A stretch of DNA of 64,000 nucleotides from Selaginella moellendorffii (taxonomy: Eukaryota > Streptophyta > Lycopodiopsida > Selaginellales > Selaginellaceae), in the NCBI RefSeq assembly GCF_000143415.4, contig NW_003314283.1:320752-384751 (forward strand). The letters run 5' to 3'. Shown in pieces: positions 35,405 through 46,630 of this stretch. The notes under the pieces were generated by a model, which worked only from the letters and a program-made list of their open reading frames with translations, was not told where the DNA came from and made no database searches. Within the stretch, counting starts at the first letter, position 1. Every line of letters begins with the position of its first letter. A program made the translations under genes and the position numbers.

Positions 35405-36187
35405 CAAGCAAAAAAAGTTGTGCGTTGAGAGTGACCTGGGATCAAGAATGCGAGAAAGTTCTAGAGATTGACAGTAAATATTACTATTGACAGTAAATAT
35501 GAGTTTGAGCTCATAAAGGACTGCGAACATAAAAATAAATGTAATAAAAGTTTTCGGCATGAAAGATGGAAATTACATAGCTTTGCGATTTCAGGGACTT
35601 TTATTTTGAGAAGGATGAGCGATTGTATTATAAACTCTCCGAGGAGGGCGTAATCAAAAAAATCATGTCATAATTTTTTGTGGTGCACAACATCTCTCTT
35701 ATGCAAGCTTGCCCCGAGTGCATAAAGGCATAAAGTTTGAGATCAATCACAGAAACATTGTGGTGAAGCTAGGAGTTCTGCCCAAGGAAGCTCACAGCAC
35801 CAAACCTAGATAATTTTAGATCATTGTGATACAAGTTATCTCTGGGGATATCGAGAAAATGGGGAGAGGTGTGGATGTGGGGGTGTTGGAGTTTGGTGTT
35901 GCAGTGATGCTCTTGCAAAAGAACTTTTTTTCAAAAAGTTCATAGAAATAAGATCAAGAAGTTCTTCAGTATAAAATGATTAATTTGGGAAAGATGTATT
36001 TTGGAGTGAAAATATATGAAAAAAGGAATGGTACCTTTTGTTAAAGAAGAAAAGGTGATGGAATATTCACCCTTTCAAAAGTTTGCTATATGCTATTTTG
36101 TGTTAATTGGAATTTAGTTCTTTAATTTTGTAAAAGATTTAAGGTAAGACTCTTACTTATCATACTGCAAAATTTTCGAAGTCAAAA
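35405..36187. other. AT-rich intergenic sequence
   Basis: No gene is supported. A 16-nt direct repeat (gacagtaaatatta/tgacagtaaatatga) lies at about 35469-35502. Confidence 0.5.
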
Positions 36188-36680
36188 TTGAAATTGGTGC
36201 TAAGACATAGACTAAAGCCTAAAGAAACAATCATCCTTTTGGCTATGTTCTGTTTCTGTTTCGCATTCAAAGCAATGAGCATCGAGCCAACCACACTCGT
36301 CTCAGCACTAATTGATAAATCTTGTAGGCAAGGCTGCCTTAAAATCCATCAAAAGCTTCATCACAAATGTCTGGGAACTGGAGAGCATTGCAATACAGGC
36401 AGTCTTAGAGATCAAATCAGAGGTGGAGAAGTTTGTTCACAGCATGGATGTGATAAATCTCAGCGAGACACTCAAAGCAAACGAGCTGCAAGCTCTCAAG
36501 ATGAACGAATTATGCGAGCAAGGAATGAGCAGATTGTTTGACTTGTGGGAATCGCGATTCGAGCAGCTCATCCAGCTCCAAACTTCTCAGTTCCAGGCTA
36601 TCCAGCAGCTGATTAGCAGTAAAGGTAGTCAACCAATGTTTATGCTTGTTCAGTTTATCTCGTTGAAAACCTACAGCTGA
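36188..36680 (+). pseudogene. Gene fragment B (related to 35039-35165)
   Basis: A frame begins MSIEPTTLVSALI at 36272 and then needs a shift at about 36312-36330 to continue as GKAALKSIKSFITNVWELES. It ends with helical, Gln-rich sequence (FEQLIQLQTSQFQAIQQL). Fragment A has an 11-nt length difference at the same point, so at least one copy is frameshifted. The function is unknown; a coiled-coil tendency is the only structural hint. Confidence 0.45.
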
Positions 36681-36881
36681 GGCTTCTACCGCAATTGCAA
36701 TCCTCTGACGATCAGAATCGACATTTGCTGCATGAAAACCATCACCATCACGATCAATCACCAACATCAATCGTTCGCACAATCAATGGTAGCTTTCAAG
36801 TGTGCATGAACTTCAAGGTATACCAACATGTAGTTCCAGTGGCAACGAGCACAAAGCTCAACTTACTGGGAACAGTGGAGT

Positions 36882-38033
36882 ATGCGCAGTGAACTCAACT
36901 TACTGGAAACGAACCTTGACATAAATACTGGACGGTGGACTGAGTACTCTTCAGGCATTGGTGCTGGTAATATTTTTCAATGTAATTATTTGGCCACCGT
37001 CCGGCCTGTTCTTTCTGCAGGTATCGATTCCTTCTATGAATATCTGGTAAAAGCCTACATTCTTTTCGGAGGCGAAGAATACTGGGATATGTTTCAGGAC
37101 GCTTACCGAGCTGTCCAACAACATTATAGATACGGTTCCTGGTAAACTATCAGTAAACAGTTCATATGTATTGAAAGAGCTTTATATCAGGTACCATGAC
37201 GCTGATGTGAGAACTGGGAGAGCTACATACTGGCAGTTCACGAGTCTGCAAGCATTTTGGCCTGGACTACAGGTAGGAATTTATCGAGAGTTTTATGTAA
37301 CCTTTTTGTTGCAGGTTTTGATAGGTGATATTGCCGCTGCAAACGCTACCCACAGAGAATTTCTCCGCTTGTGGGAGACGTTTGGTATTTTTCCTGAAAG
37401 GGACTAGCGTACGTGCGTGGATACTTACAATGGTCGGCACCTATAAGACAAAGTCTGGCAGAGATAGCAAATATGGGCTCCACATCTGCAAGTTAAAACT
37501 ATGAGAAACATCAACGAGTGACCATTTCGTTTTGTAGAGTTTTGATCCTGCTTTGCTTATTATCTTTTTTTGTCTCAGATACTTACTTGATGCCGGAAAA
37601 GTCCACCTCACAGAAAGATACTATCCACTTCGTCCAGAGTTGGTCGAGTCCACATTTTTTTTATATCAAGCTACAAAAGGTAAAATAGTAGGAAAAGTTT
37701 TGATTTGATTGTATGTTTTGCTTTTCAGATCCTTGGTATTTGGACGTGGGAAAGAAAATCATGAACTCTATCAATGTGTTTAGCCACGTGCCTGGAGGCT
37801 TTGCTAGTGTCAGAGATGTCATGACTATGAAACTAGAAGATCATCAACATAGTTTTTTCTTATCAGAGACGTAAGTACTCACACCTCCTGCGTGCTGATG
37901 ATCACAAATCCTTTCAACAGGTGCAAATACTTGTATTTGCTATTTGATGACAGCTTCTTGGACGGCAAGAACCATGTTTTCTCCACATCTCTTCCCTGTC
38001 AACCAGTCGTGGCAGCAACAGCCCCGTCCCAAG
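36882..38033 (+). pseudogene. Truncated EDEM-like GH47 alpha-mannosidase
   Basis: Exons at about 36882-36966, 37021-37141, 37191-37272, 37315-37400, 37579-37679, 37729-37870 and 37921-38033 encode the C-terminal half of an ER-degradation-enhancing alpha-mannosidase-like protein. Recognisable blocks are GIGAGIDSFYEYLVKAYILFG, WQFTSLQAFWPGLQV, LRPELVESTFFLYQAT, and EDHQHSFFLSETCKYLYLLFD. The N-terminal half of the (alpha/alpha) barrel is absent upstream. The donor after 37400 is GG rather than GT, and a short deletion at about 37985-37995 shifts the frame just after HVFST. I therefore call it a pseudogene. Confidence 0.75.
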
Positions 38034-38600
38034 GTACCAGAGGTTCAATCTCGCAAACATAAGTAGCGTTTGTGTGTTTTGACAGATATTGTCAAGGCTA
38101 TGACTATTTTCAAGGCAAAAGCCCATAGACACCAGCACTCTCACATCAAAGACATGTCCTCACTTGAGCAGAGGAAGTGTGGAATTGGCATGCCACATCC
38201 CAGACACTAACGCTGACTACCGATGCGTTTCAAGGTCAGACTGTAAGAGGTTGTGTAGTTTTGCCAGTTATTGCTCATGACAAGATCACCAAAAGCATAT
38301 ACAAATTATTTTCTTCCCAGAAAAAATAAGTATAGTTTTGCTGAAGAAGAAAGAAAAAAAGAAAAAAAAGCTATGGGTCATATGTAGCAATATTTAGTTT
38401 GTTTAATAGTCAATTGATTAAATAAATTTAAAATTATATTTTGCGAGTGCATGGAATATGGAAAGGGAATATATAAAATATGCATATCAATTAGCCTAAA
38501 AACCCTAGATTATATATAGGAGCGAATGGTCCAGATTAAAACTAATCTAACAGCTATCAAAATCCCACTATGCTAATATTAATATATAGCATCATAGTCA
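38034..38600. other. AT-rich flank and start of the gypsy LTR
   Basis: No gene is seen. Sequence below 38620 is presumably the 3' LTR of the minus-strand gypsy element; its far end was not located. Confidence 0.45.
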
Positions 38601-38619
38601 TACACCTAAACTTTATATC

Positions 38620-39819
38620 ATCCCCTTCTCTCAGAATAATGGAAAACTATCAAAGTTCTCTTGTAGATGGGCCAAGATCTGGAGGAACATCAAGAGGAGG
38701 CATTGGCAGATTTGTAGATAGCCTCGATTGTTCTTGATCCCTTTGTATAAAACATTTTAACCGCTGTACATGCATAATTTTTGAAGGATTAGTTTGTTAG
38801 ATGTCATGCTGAATCTCATAAATTTGCGGTCCAACTTGCCGCAACACTTAATACGGTCCTTTCCACTAAGCAAGAAGCCCTTTAGACAAACCATATACTA
38901 TAAGATGGGGAAAATGGACTAACACCAAGTCATCCATTTTATACTCCGCAAGTGGACGATGATGGGAGTTGTAGTGCCATTGTTGTCCTACTTGTATACG
39001 GTCTAAGTGTTTGGTAGACTCTACTCGGACAAGTGGAAGAATGTTCGTCAAGTACTGATCCCCACGATGTAGCATTGGCAGCTCATAGCAATCGCGAAAG
39101 CAAACCCAGCTCCATTGGTAATATTGGATCATAACCATATAGAAGTTTATATGGTGAAGCTGCACCCCTGTGACATATGCATACCGAAAAGATAACAAAT
39201 AACCATCCCAATCCGAATGCTGAAAGTTCATGTACTTCGCGATCATTCTTTTGAATGTCCGAACAAGCCGTTACACCAAACCATCTGACTATGGATGATA
39301 AGCACTTGTGAAAGTGTGGCATATCCCCAACTGAGACATCAAAACATAAAATGCCTCAGCCATAAATATAAGACCATTATCTAAAAGAATTCGTTCCAGA
39401 CAAGAATGCTAAAACACCATTTGATTGAGGAGGAAGTATCCAATAACAGTTGCAAAAGCGCTAACAAGAGCACCAACTTCCACCTAATGAATCAAGTAGT
39501 TAGAAGCAATATAACATATTCATTGCCAGTAGTCAATCATGGAAAAAGTCCCATAAGGTTAAATGCCACCAACTCAAATATACAGGAAATTGCAATTGAC
39601 TCCAACCATCCTTCCGTAGCACGAGGGGGAGTATTATGAACTTGGCACCAAATGCAGCTACGCACATACCAGATAACATCACTTTGCATCTCCGGCCAAT
39701 AGAAAAACTTGCTCAGCTTCTTAATCACACGACGATGTCCCATATGTCCACTTAAAATAGGAGAATCATGGTAGGCAAAGAGAAACTATGGAATAAAGAC
39801 AAAAGGCACCACCAACCAT
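38620..39819 (-). mobile_element. Ty3/gypsy element, integrase part (decayed)
   Basis: On the minus strand, a zinc-binding HHCC segment (39743-39537: MGHRRVIKKLSKFFYWPEMQ..., CIWCQ) is followed by the integrase core and tail (39322-38866: MIAKYMNFQHSDWDGYLL, LDRIQVGQQW, DDLVLVHFPH). A purine tract (38635-38621) and an LTR start TGATATAAAG at 38620 come next. Stops and frame changes show it is inactive. The other half of the pol gene is at 62640-64000. Confidence 0.8.
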
Positions 39820-39980
39820 AAAAGTGTAAGTGACTAATTTTTACATTTTACTTTAGTCACTTAACCGCACCTTCGACCACTTGGAGGAGTCTCATTCACA
39901 ACTTCCATAAGTCCCAGTTAAGACTTGGGGCTTGCTAGCCCCGGAAATGGCATCTATACCACTCCACCTTTGCACTTAAT

Positions 39981-41076
39981 TGTAAGAGACTAAATTTTCC
40001 ATTCTACTTTAGTCACTTAACCACACCTTTGACCACTTGGAGGAGTCTCATTCACCACCTCCATAAGTCCAATCCAGGACTTGGGACTTGCTAGCCCCAA
40101 GAATGGCATCCATGCCACTTAACATTTGCACTTGGTCCAAGTGCTCCACGTGTCCGATCCCATGACCGACACTCAAAGGTACCACCGACATAGCAGCCCG
40201 TCACGCTAAGGCCATGCCCAATCACCTTTGCCACACTGGTAGTCCAATACCACTTGCATCACCGTCTTGGCTCTCCAAGACTAGGCAAACCATCCGTGAG
40301 TGGTCATCTCAGATCCACTCCTTAGCATCCTTAGGATGCCCACCGACAAGGGGAATAACCTTCCCTAATATCCCTCTGTCAGTTCCCACTAAGTCCCTTT
40401 CTGCCCCTGGCCGTGTTTGCCAACACTGCCACTGGATCGAGACCCACAAGCCCGACCACTAAGTCCCACGGTCCTCTGGGACTTCCTCACCACACGACTG
40501 TGTCCTTGGTCACTGCCCCAGAGGACTGTTCCTCTTCCTTTCCACAGTCTGGGCCTTCGGGACAACATTTCGGAACACCGTGGCCTTACGCGAGCCACCT
40601 GGGTACTCTCCTCGCCTTTCGCCTTTAGGTGCTCTAGCCATGGGCTTAGAGCGGGTTCCGTTGAGCCACACCAGGTATCCAAGTAGGTAGTGCCACCCAC
40701 ACTTGGACTGGGAGCATCGGCCAGTCGATCTCCCGGGGGAACTAGAGCCGGCTCTTGAACACTTCACCAAGCTACCCCGCTTGTCGGTCCATGTTCACTC
40801 TAGTCTTGGACTTCCCAGTGGGCAGCTCATCACCCAACATTGGGTCCGGCCTTCCTAGGCCAAACTGGCCTTTCCTGGCCAAACTGGCTCCACTGCAGTC
40901 CTCCCCCTACTATACTTTTGGAGCTCACCAAACCCCCTAGGGTCTGGGAGACGAACGCTTTGGGCTTTCACCCTCTAAGGCTCCGGACTCGGACTCGGAC
41001 TCGGACTCGGACTCGGACTCGGACTCGGACTCGGGCTCGGTCTCGGCCTCGGCCTCGGTCTCGGTCTCGGTCCCGA

Positions 41077-41108
<32 letters not shown>

Positions 41109-41698
41109 CCGGTCTCGGTCTCGACTTCGGACTCCATCTCGGGTCCATCTCGGACTCCATCTCGGGTCCATCTCGGACTCCATTTCGGGTCCATCTCAGA
41201 CTCCATCTCGGACTCCATCTCGGGTCCATCTCGGACTCCATCTCGGACTCCATTTCGGGTCCATCTCGGGTCCATCTCGGACTCCATTTCGGACTCCATT
41301 TCGGACTCCATTTCGGGTCCATCTCGGACTCCATTTCGGACTCCAACTCGGGTCCATCTCGGACTCCACTTCGGACTCCAACTCGGGTCCATCTCGGACT
41401 CCACTTCGGACTCCAACTCGGGTCCGTCTCGGACTCCACTTCGGACTCCAACTCGGGTCCATCTCGGACTCCCACGTGTCATGTGTTGGCCCTTTTGGGT
41501 CCCTTTTTGGAGCCTCGCCTTTTGCTCGCTTCGTGCTCGTTCCTCGAGCACTTCGTTGGGAGTTCCACTCCCGCTCTTGACTTTTCAAGTCGGAGCTTTT
41601 GGTCCAAACGTGTTACGCTCGTTTGGCTCCCGCTTCAGCCACTACCATGTGGCGCCCTTCCAGCTCCACTTTGGGGCCTAGGGATTTTGTGTCTCACA
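39981..41698 (-). repeat. Solo family-1 LTR nested in the copy-C LTR
   Basis: A complete LTR (TGTAAGAGAC...tctcaca, 1,718 bp) with target duplication TTAAT at 39976-39980 and 41699-41703. It lies inside the left LTR of copy C. Its minisatellite (40980-41475) is the longest and most regular in the window. There is no internal sequence, so it is a recombined solo LTR. Confidence 0.92.
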
Positions 41699-41901
41699 TT
41701 AATCCAAGTGCTCCACGTGTCCGATCCCATGACTGGCACCCCAAGGTACCACCAACATATCGGCCTGTTACGCTAAGGCCATGCCCATTCACCTTGGTCA
41801 CACCGGTGGTCTAACGCCACTTGCATCATAGTCCCATCCCTCAAAGACTGGGCCATCTGTCTATGAGTGATTATCCCAGATCTACTCCTTAGCATCCTTA
41901 G

Positions 41902-43023
41902 TGTAGCGCACGTGGTTTTGACCCTTTATCCTATGGTAATTTACTATAGGATAACACCATGAAGCGGAACCTAAACCCTCTTTGTGCCACATGACAGATG
42001 CCACGTGTCCATAGGAACCCGAGGTTCAGGGCCTTGGGCCACTGAACGAAGGAACGGTGCCAAACTCCCAAGCATGGAGCCAAGGAGTGATGGAACTGAA
42101 CCACGGAGCAACTCCCGAGCATAAAGCCCAAGGAGTGAAGGGACAGGGGCCTAGAGCGACTTGGAACAGTCCTAGAGTAACCAGCATCCCAATGCCAGAA
42201 CTAGCACGCAAAATGGAGCCAAACGGAGTCTGGCGCTATTTCAGCATACCGGTGGCCTAACGCGAGGACATGGATACTCCACCAACTAGCATGGAATGGA
42301 ACTTGGGCTTAGACCCAAGCCGGACGCAGAACAAAGACAGGCACGCAAGCGGGAGCTAGACTATGCCTCATGTTGGTCGGCCATGCCCGACCTACCCACT
42401 ATCCCTACTATACATTTGGAACCCCCTATAGCCCCCCCCCCCCCCTTGAGGAACACACGCTTTGGCCTTTCACCCCAAGCCTACCCTTAGTACCAGGAGT
42501 TAGTCTATGGGACAAGCTTGAAACTTACTAAATATGGAATGGCGCTAGATTGCGAATTTGGACACGGGATGAACACCATTGTGTTCAGGACGATCTCTAC
42601 ATTCCGTAGATATGCCAAATGGGTAAATCTGGACACTTTCCATAAATAGCATTTGGGACTGAAATGAGACTAACACAAAGGGCATGATAGCGAGGGTGTT
42701 TGGCAGACACGGTAAGCTATCATCCAGCGATATTGAGGGACCAATTTCAATACGCGAGGGTTCTTGTCAAGCCAGTGCAAGACAGAGCAAAAGAGAACTA
42801 AGAGCCAGGCCGAGTATGCTCAGCTAGAAACACATAGGAGTTCCTACCTTATGTCCATCTGGCTAAGTATAGGTGTTAAGCCCAGTAAACTAACACTTGA
42901 ACAAGAGGGGCTAACAAAGGGAACCAGCAATACCGATCTCCTGCCATTGTGGCAGTAAGGTAAGAGTGTCCGTAAGGACTGGTCGACAGGTAACTTTCGA
43001 TACCCGAAGTCACATTCGCGACA
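41902..43023 (-). repeat. Solo family-2 LTR
   Basis: An LTR of 1,122 bp, TGTAGCGC...GCGACA, with target duplication CTTAG at 41897-41901 and 43024-43028. It splits the left LTR of copy C. It is homologous to the degenerate plus-strand LTR at about 13000-13898. Confidence 0.88.
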
Positions 43024-44398
43024 CTTAGGATGCCCACAAACATGGGGAATAGCCTTCCCCAACAACTCTCTTCTAGTCCCCACCAAGTCCCTTTTTGTCC
43101 ATGGCTGTGTTTGCCAACACTGCCACTAGATCAAGGCCTGCAGGCTCAACCTCTAAGTCCCACTAGCCTTTGGGACTTTCTCACCATGTGACCGTATCCT
43201 TGGTCACTGCACTAAAGGACTGCTCCTCTCCCCTTTCACCATTTCGGACTTTGGGACAATATTTCGGAACACCGTGGCCTTATGCAAGCCTCATGGGTAC
43301 TCTCCCCACCTCCTGCCTTTTGGTGCTCTAGCCATGGGCTTAGAGCAAGGTTCTATTGAACCACACCAGGTATCCAAGTAGGTAGTGCCACCCATACTTG
43401 GACTAGGAGCATCGGCCAGTCGATCTCCTAGGGGAACTAGAGCCGGCTCTTGAACACTTCACCAAGCTACCCCGCTTGTCAGTCCGTATTCACTCTAGTC
43501 TTGGACTTCCCAGTGGGCAGCTCATCACCCAACATTGGGTACAGCCTTCCAAGGCCAAACTGGCCTTTCCTGGCCAAACTGGCTCCACTGCAGTCCTCCC
43601 CTTTACTATACTTTTGGAGCTCACCAGACCCCCCAGGGTCTGGGAGACGAACGCTTTGGGCTTTCACCCTCTCAGACTCGAACTCAGACTCAGACTCAGA
43701 CTCGGACTTGGACTTGGACTCGGGCTTGGGCTCGGTCTCGGCCTCGGCCTTGGTCTCAGTCTTGGTCCCGGTCTCGGTCTCGGTCCCGGTCTCAGTCTTG
43801 GTCTCGGTCTTGACTTCAGACTCCATCTCGGGTCCATCTCGGGTCCATCTCGGACTCCATCTCGGACTCCATCTCGGGTCCATCTCAGACTCCATCTCGG
43901 ACTCCATCTCGTGTCCATCTCGGGTCCATCTCAGACTCCATCTCAGGTCTATCTCGGACTCAATCTCGGATCCATCTCGGACTCCATCTCGGGTCCATCT
44001 CGGACTCCATCTCGGATCCATCTTGGACTCAATCTTAGATCCATCTCGGACTCCATCTCGGGTCCACCTCGGACTCCAACTCGGGTCCATCTCGGACTCC
44101 ACTTCGGACTCCAACTCGGGTCCATCTCAGACTCCACTTTGGACTCCAACTCGGGTCCATCTCGGACACTTCCACGTGTCATATGTTGGTCCTTCTGGGT
44201 CCCTTTTTGGAGCCTCGCTTATTGCTCGCTTCGTGCTCATTCCTTGAGCACTTTGTTGGGAGTTCCACTCCCGCTCTCGACCTTTCAAGTCAGAGCTTTT
44301 AGTCCAAACGTGTTACGCTCGTTTGGTTTTCGCTTCGGCCACCACCACATGGCACCCTTCTGGCTCCACTTTGGGGCCTAGGGATTTTGTGTCTCACA

Positions 44399-46188
44399 AC
44401 TCCACCACCCATAGACGAAGTTCGATGTCCTCATGAATAGTAAACCCTTTCATAAAGTAACACCCACACGTGTTACCATTTCCATCCTTGGCACTCAGCC
44501 AATATTTGTCTATGGTTTGACACCAAAGGCTCACCATGCTTTGTCCATCCTCTAAGGAGCATAGCCTCTCCAACTTAGAGGCTCATTCGACCACTTGTGC
44601 TGGTTCTCTCCTTTTATTGGTTTATTTCTCACTAAACTTGTTAGAGACACCTTCTCTAACTCGATCACACTACTCATTCTTGAGTGGTCTCACTTTCCAT
44701 CGATATATCCCTTGCACTTTGGAACTTTTAATTCTGATTTCTCGAAATCAATTTCCTGGGTGTCTCTGACACCTTGCATTGCACATATTGTGCAATTCCA
44801 CTTCCTCATCCTAGGAAGTTCTCTACTTGAGGGCACCATCATCCTTTGTTTGATTTCATGCCACCTTTGGCACTAAGTTCCAGTTATCATATTTTGTGCT
44901 AGGGCTGTCCATGGCCCTATCATTTGGCTACCTTATTGCTCCCACCCTTAGAGCTTCTACTTTCGCCAAATCGGAGCAATAGGGAATCCATCCTTGGGAA
45001 CACATTGCCTTTCTGACAATCCGTTAGCACCTAACACCTTAGTGTTCTTGGCTTAGCTTTGCCATTTGGATTCTTTCTCATGATTCCCATGGCTCTTTGC
45101 TTAGCCACAGTCTTTTGCTCCTATCCTTGATTGTTGCACCTAGCAACATAGGATCGTTACCTTCATTTTCGAGGTATCCCTTTGGTTCCATAGCAAAGAC
45201 TCTTCTTTGCCAAGTCTGAAGGATGTTCACCCCTAGTATGTCTTTTTAGCATCTTTTGCTATGGGCTCTATCCACGGCCCAACTTCGTGACCCTCCCATG
45301 GGTCTCTTATAGAGACTACTTTCCTCAAACTCACTATGCCATCGCATGGACACAACTTATTTCCCTTAGGTTCTCTTCCCACTTGGTCATTTTTACCAAG
45401 TCACACCATCTTAAATAATTCAAATCAACATTTTGAACCAGGAACTTCATTCTTTAGCCAACCAAGGACCTTGTCCTTATTTGGCCATAAGATCACTTAG
45501 TGATCTCACCTTGGCACCTTAACAGAGTTGCCAAAAGGTACTTGGTCTTCTAGACCTTCAAGTTGTTGACCATAACCCCGGGGGCATCCCCCACACTTGG
45601 CGGTGCACTCAAGCTAGCCCTTACGGCCAAGGGTCCATAGCAATTGAGATTAGGTGTCCCCATCTCACTCACCACATCTTTGGTGCCACTTGCACCAAAG
45701 CGTTCAAGTTAAATATGCCGAGCTTTCACACTAAGCAATCTAACCGTGCATCACGACTCCGAGGCATCCCTCGCTTGGCGGTGTGCCCAAACCAATCTCC
45801 CCACTGAGAGTCCATGACCACCGAAATATGAGTGTCCTCATATTCCAAACCATCACTACGCCCTAGTGATTTGGGACTCGAACCCAAGCACTAGAGGGTC
45901 GGGACTCGAACCCAACCTCCATATATGCATCTACGGACGGCATCACACAAGATGCCTGGCGTGACTCCCCACGCCGGTGCACCAACTTATATTTAAAGCG
46001 CACTACAGATCACAGCTTAGGAATCTAGTTCCTCCGCACTGCCAAGTCCTCTCACTTGACAAGCCTGTGATCATGTATGGACTCCTCCATGCTCAGCTCC
46101 ATGGGCCACCCCTTTGAAGTTGGCTCCTTCAACTAGGGTATTCATTCCCCCCGACTTGCTAATCTCACTTAGCAAGTCATCTGGCCAC
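44399..46188 (-). repeat. Copy C interior, part nearest the 3' LTR
   Basis: It is similar to 2069-3848 of copy B throughout and has no coding capacity. It ends at CCAC (46185-46188), the target site used by the DNA transposon. Confidence 0.85.
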
Positions 46189-46212
46189 AAGCTCTATTTC
46201 GTTAAAGTGGGA
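46189..46212 (+). repeat. Left terminal inverted repeat
   Basis: 24 bp, starting AAGCTCTATTTCG; matches the reverse complement of 58567-58590 without mismatch. Confidence 0.93.
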
Positions 46213-46630
46213 ATTGTCATTATCCCACTTGTAAAATAAGGTTTCTAAACCTTTATATAGTATATAAATATAACAAAATTCAACTGCATTGAGGCACATG
46301 CCATTTTATTTTAAACAAGGAAATGTCTACTCAATCACTTCTCCTCCCTCTGCCACTGCTTCACCTCTCTCTTCTCCTTGTCATCGTCGTCCAATTTCTT
46401 TCCATCCTTTTAATATTGGCTCAGTTGCTCCGAGTCTAGGTGGAGCCCAAGTCCCCATTCAATCTTTACTTTCCCCTTATTAATAAAACAACTTCGTAGA
46501 CTTCCAATAACATGCTGTAACACTTCTAGTATAATGCAAATCCTCTCAAAGAATTGTCTTTTAATATTAATACAATGGCATGGAACCCCATGCCATAATA
46601 AGTTACATTTTTAAATAAATACATGCCATC

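Noticed and set aside
46185-46212. Possible CACTA (En/Spm) ends
   Set aside because: The inverted repeats start AAGCTC, and CCAC is a direct, not inverted, flank. The duplication is 4 bp rather than the usual 3 bp.
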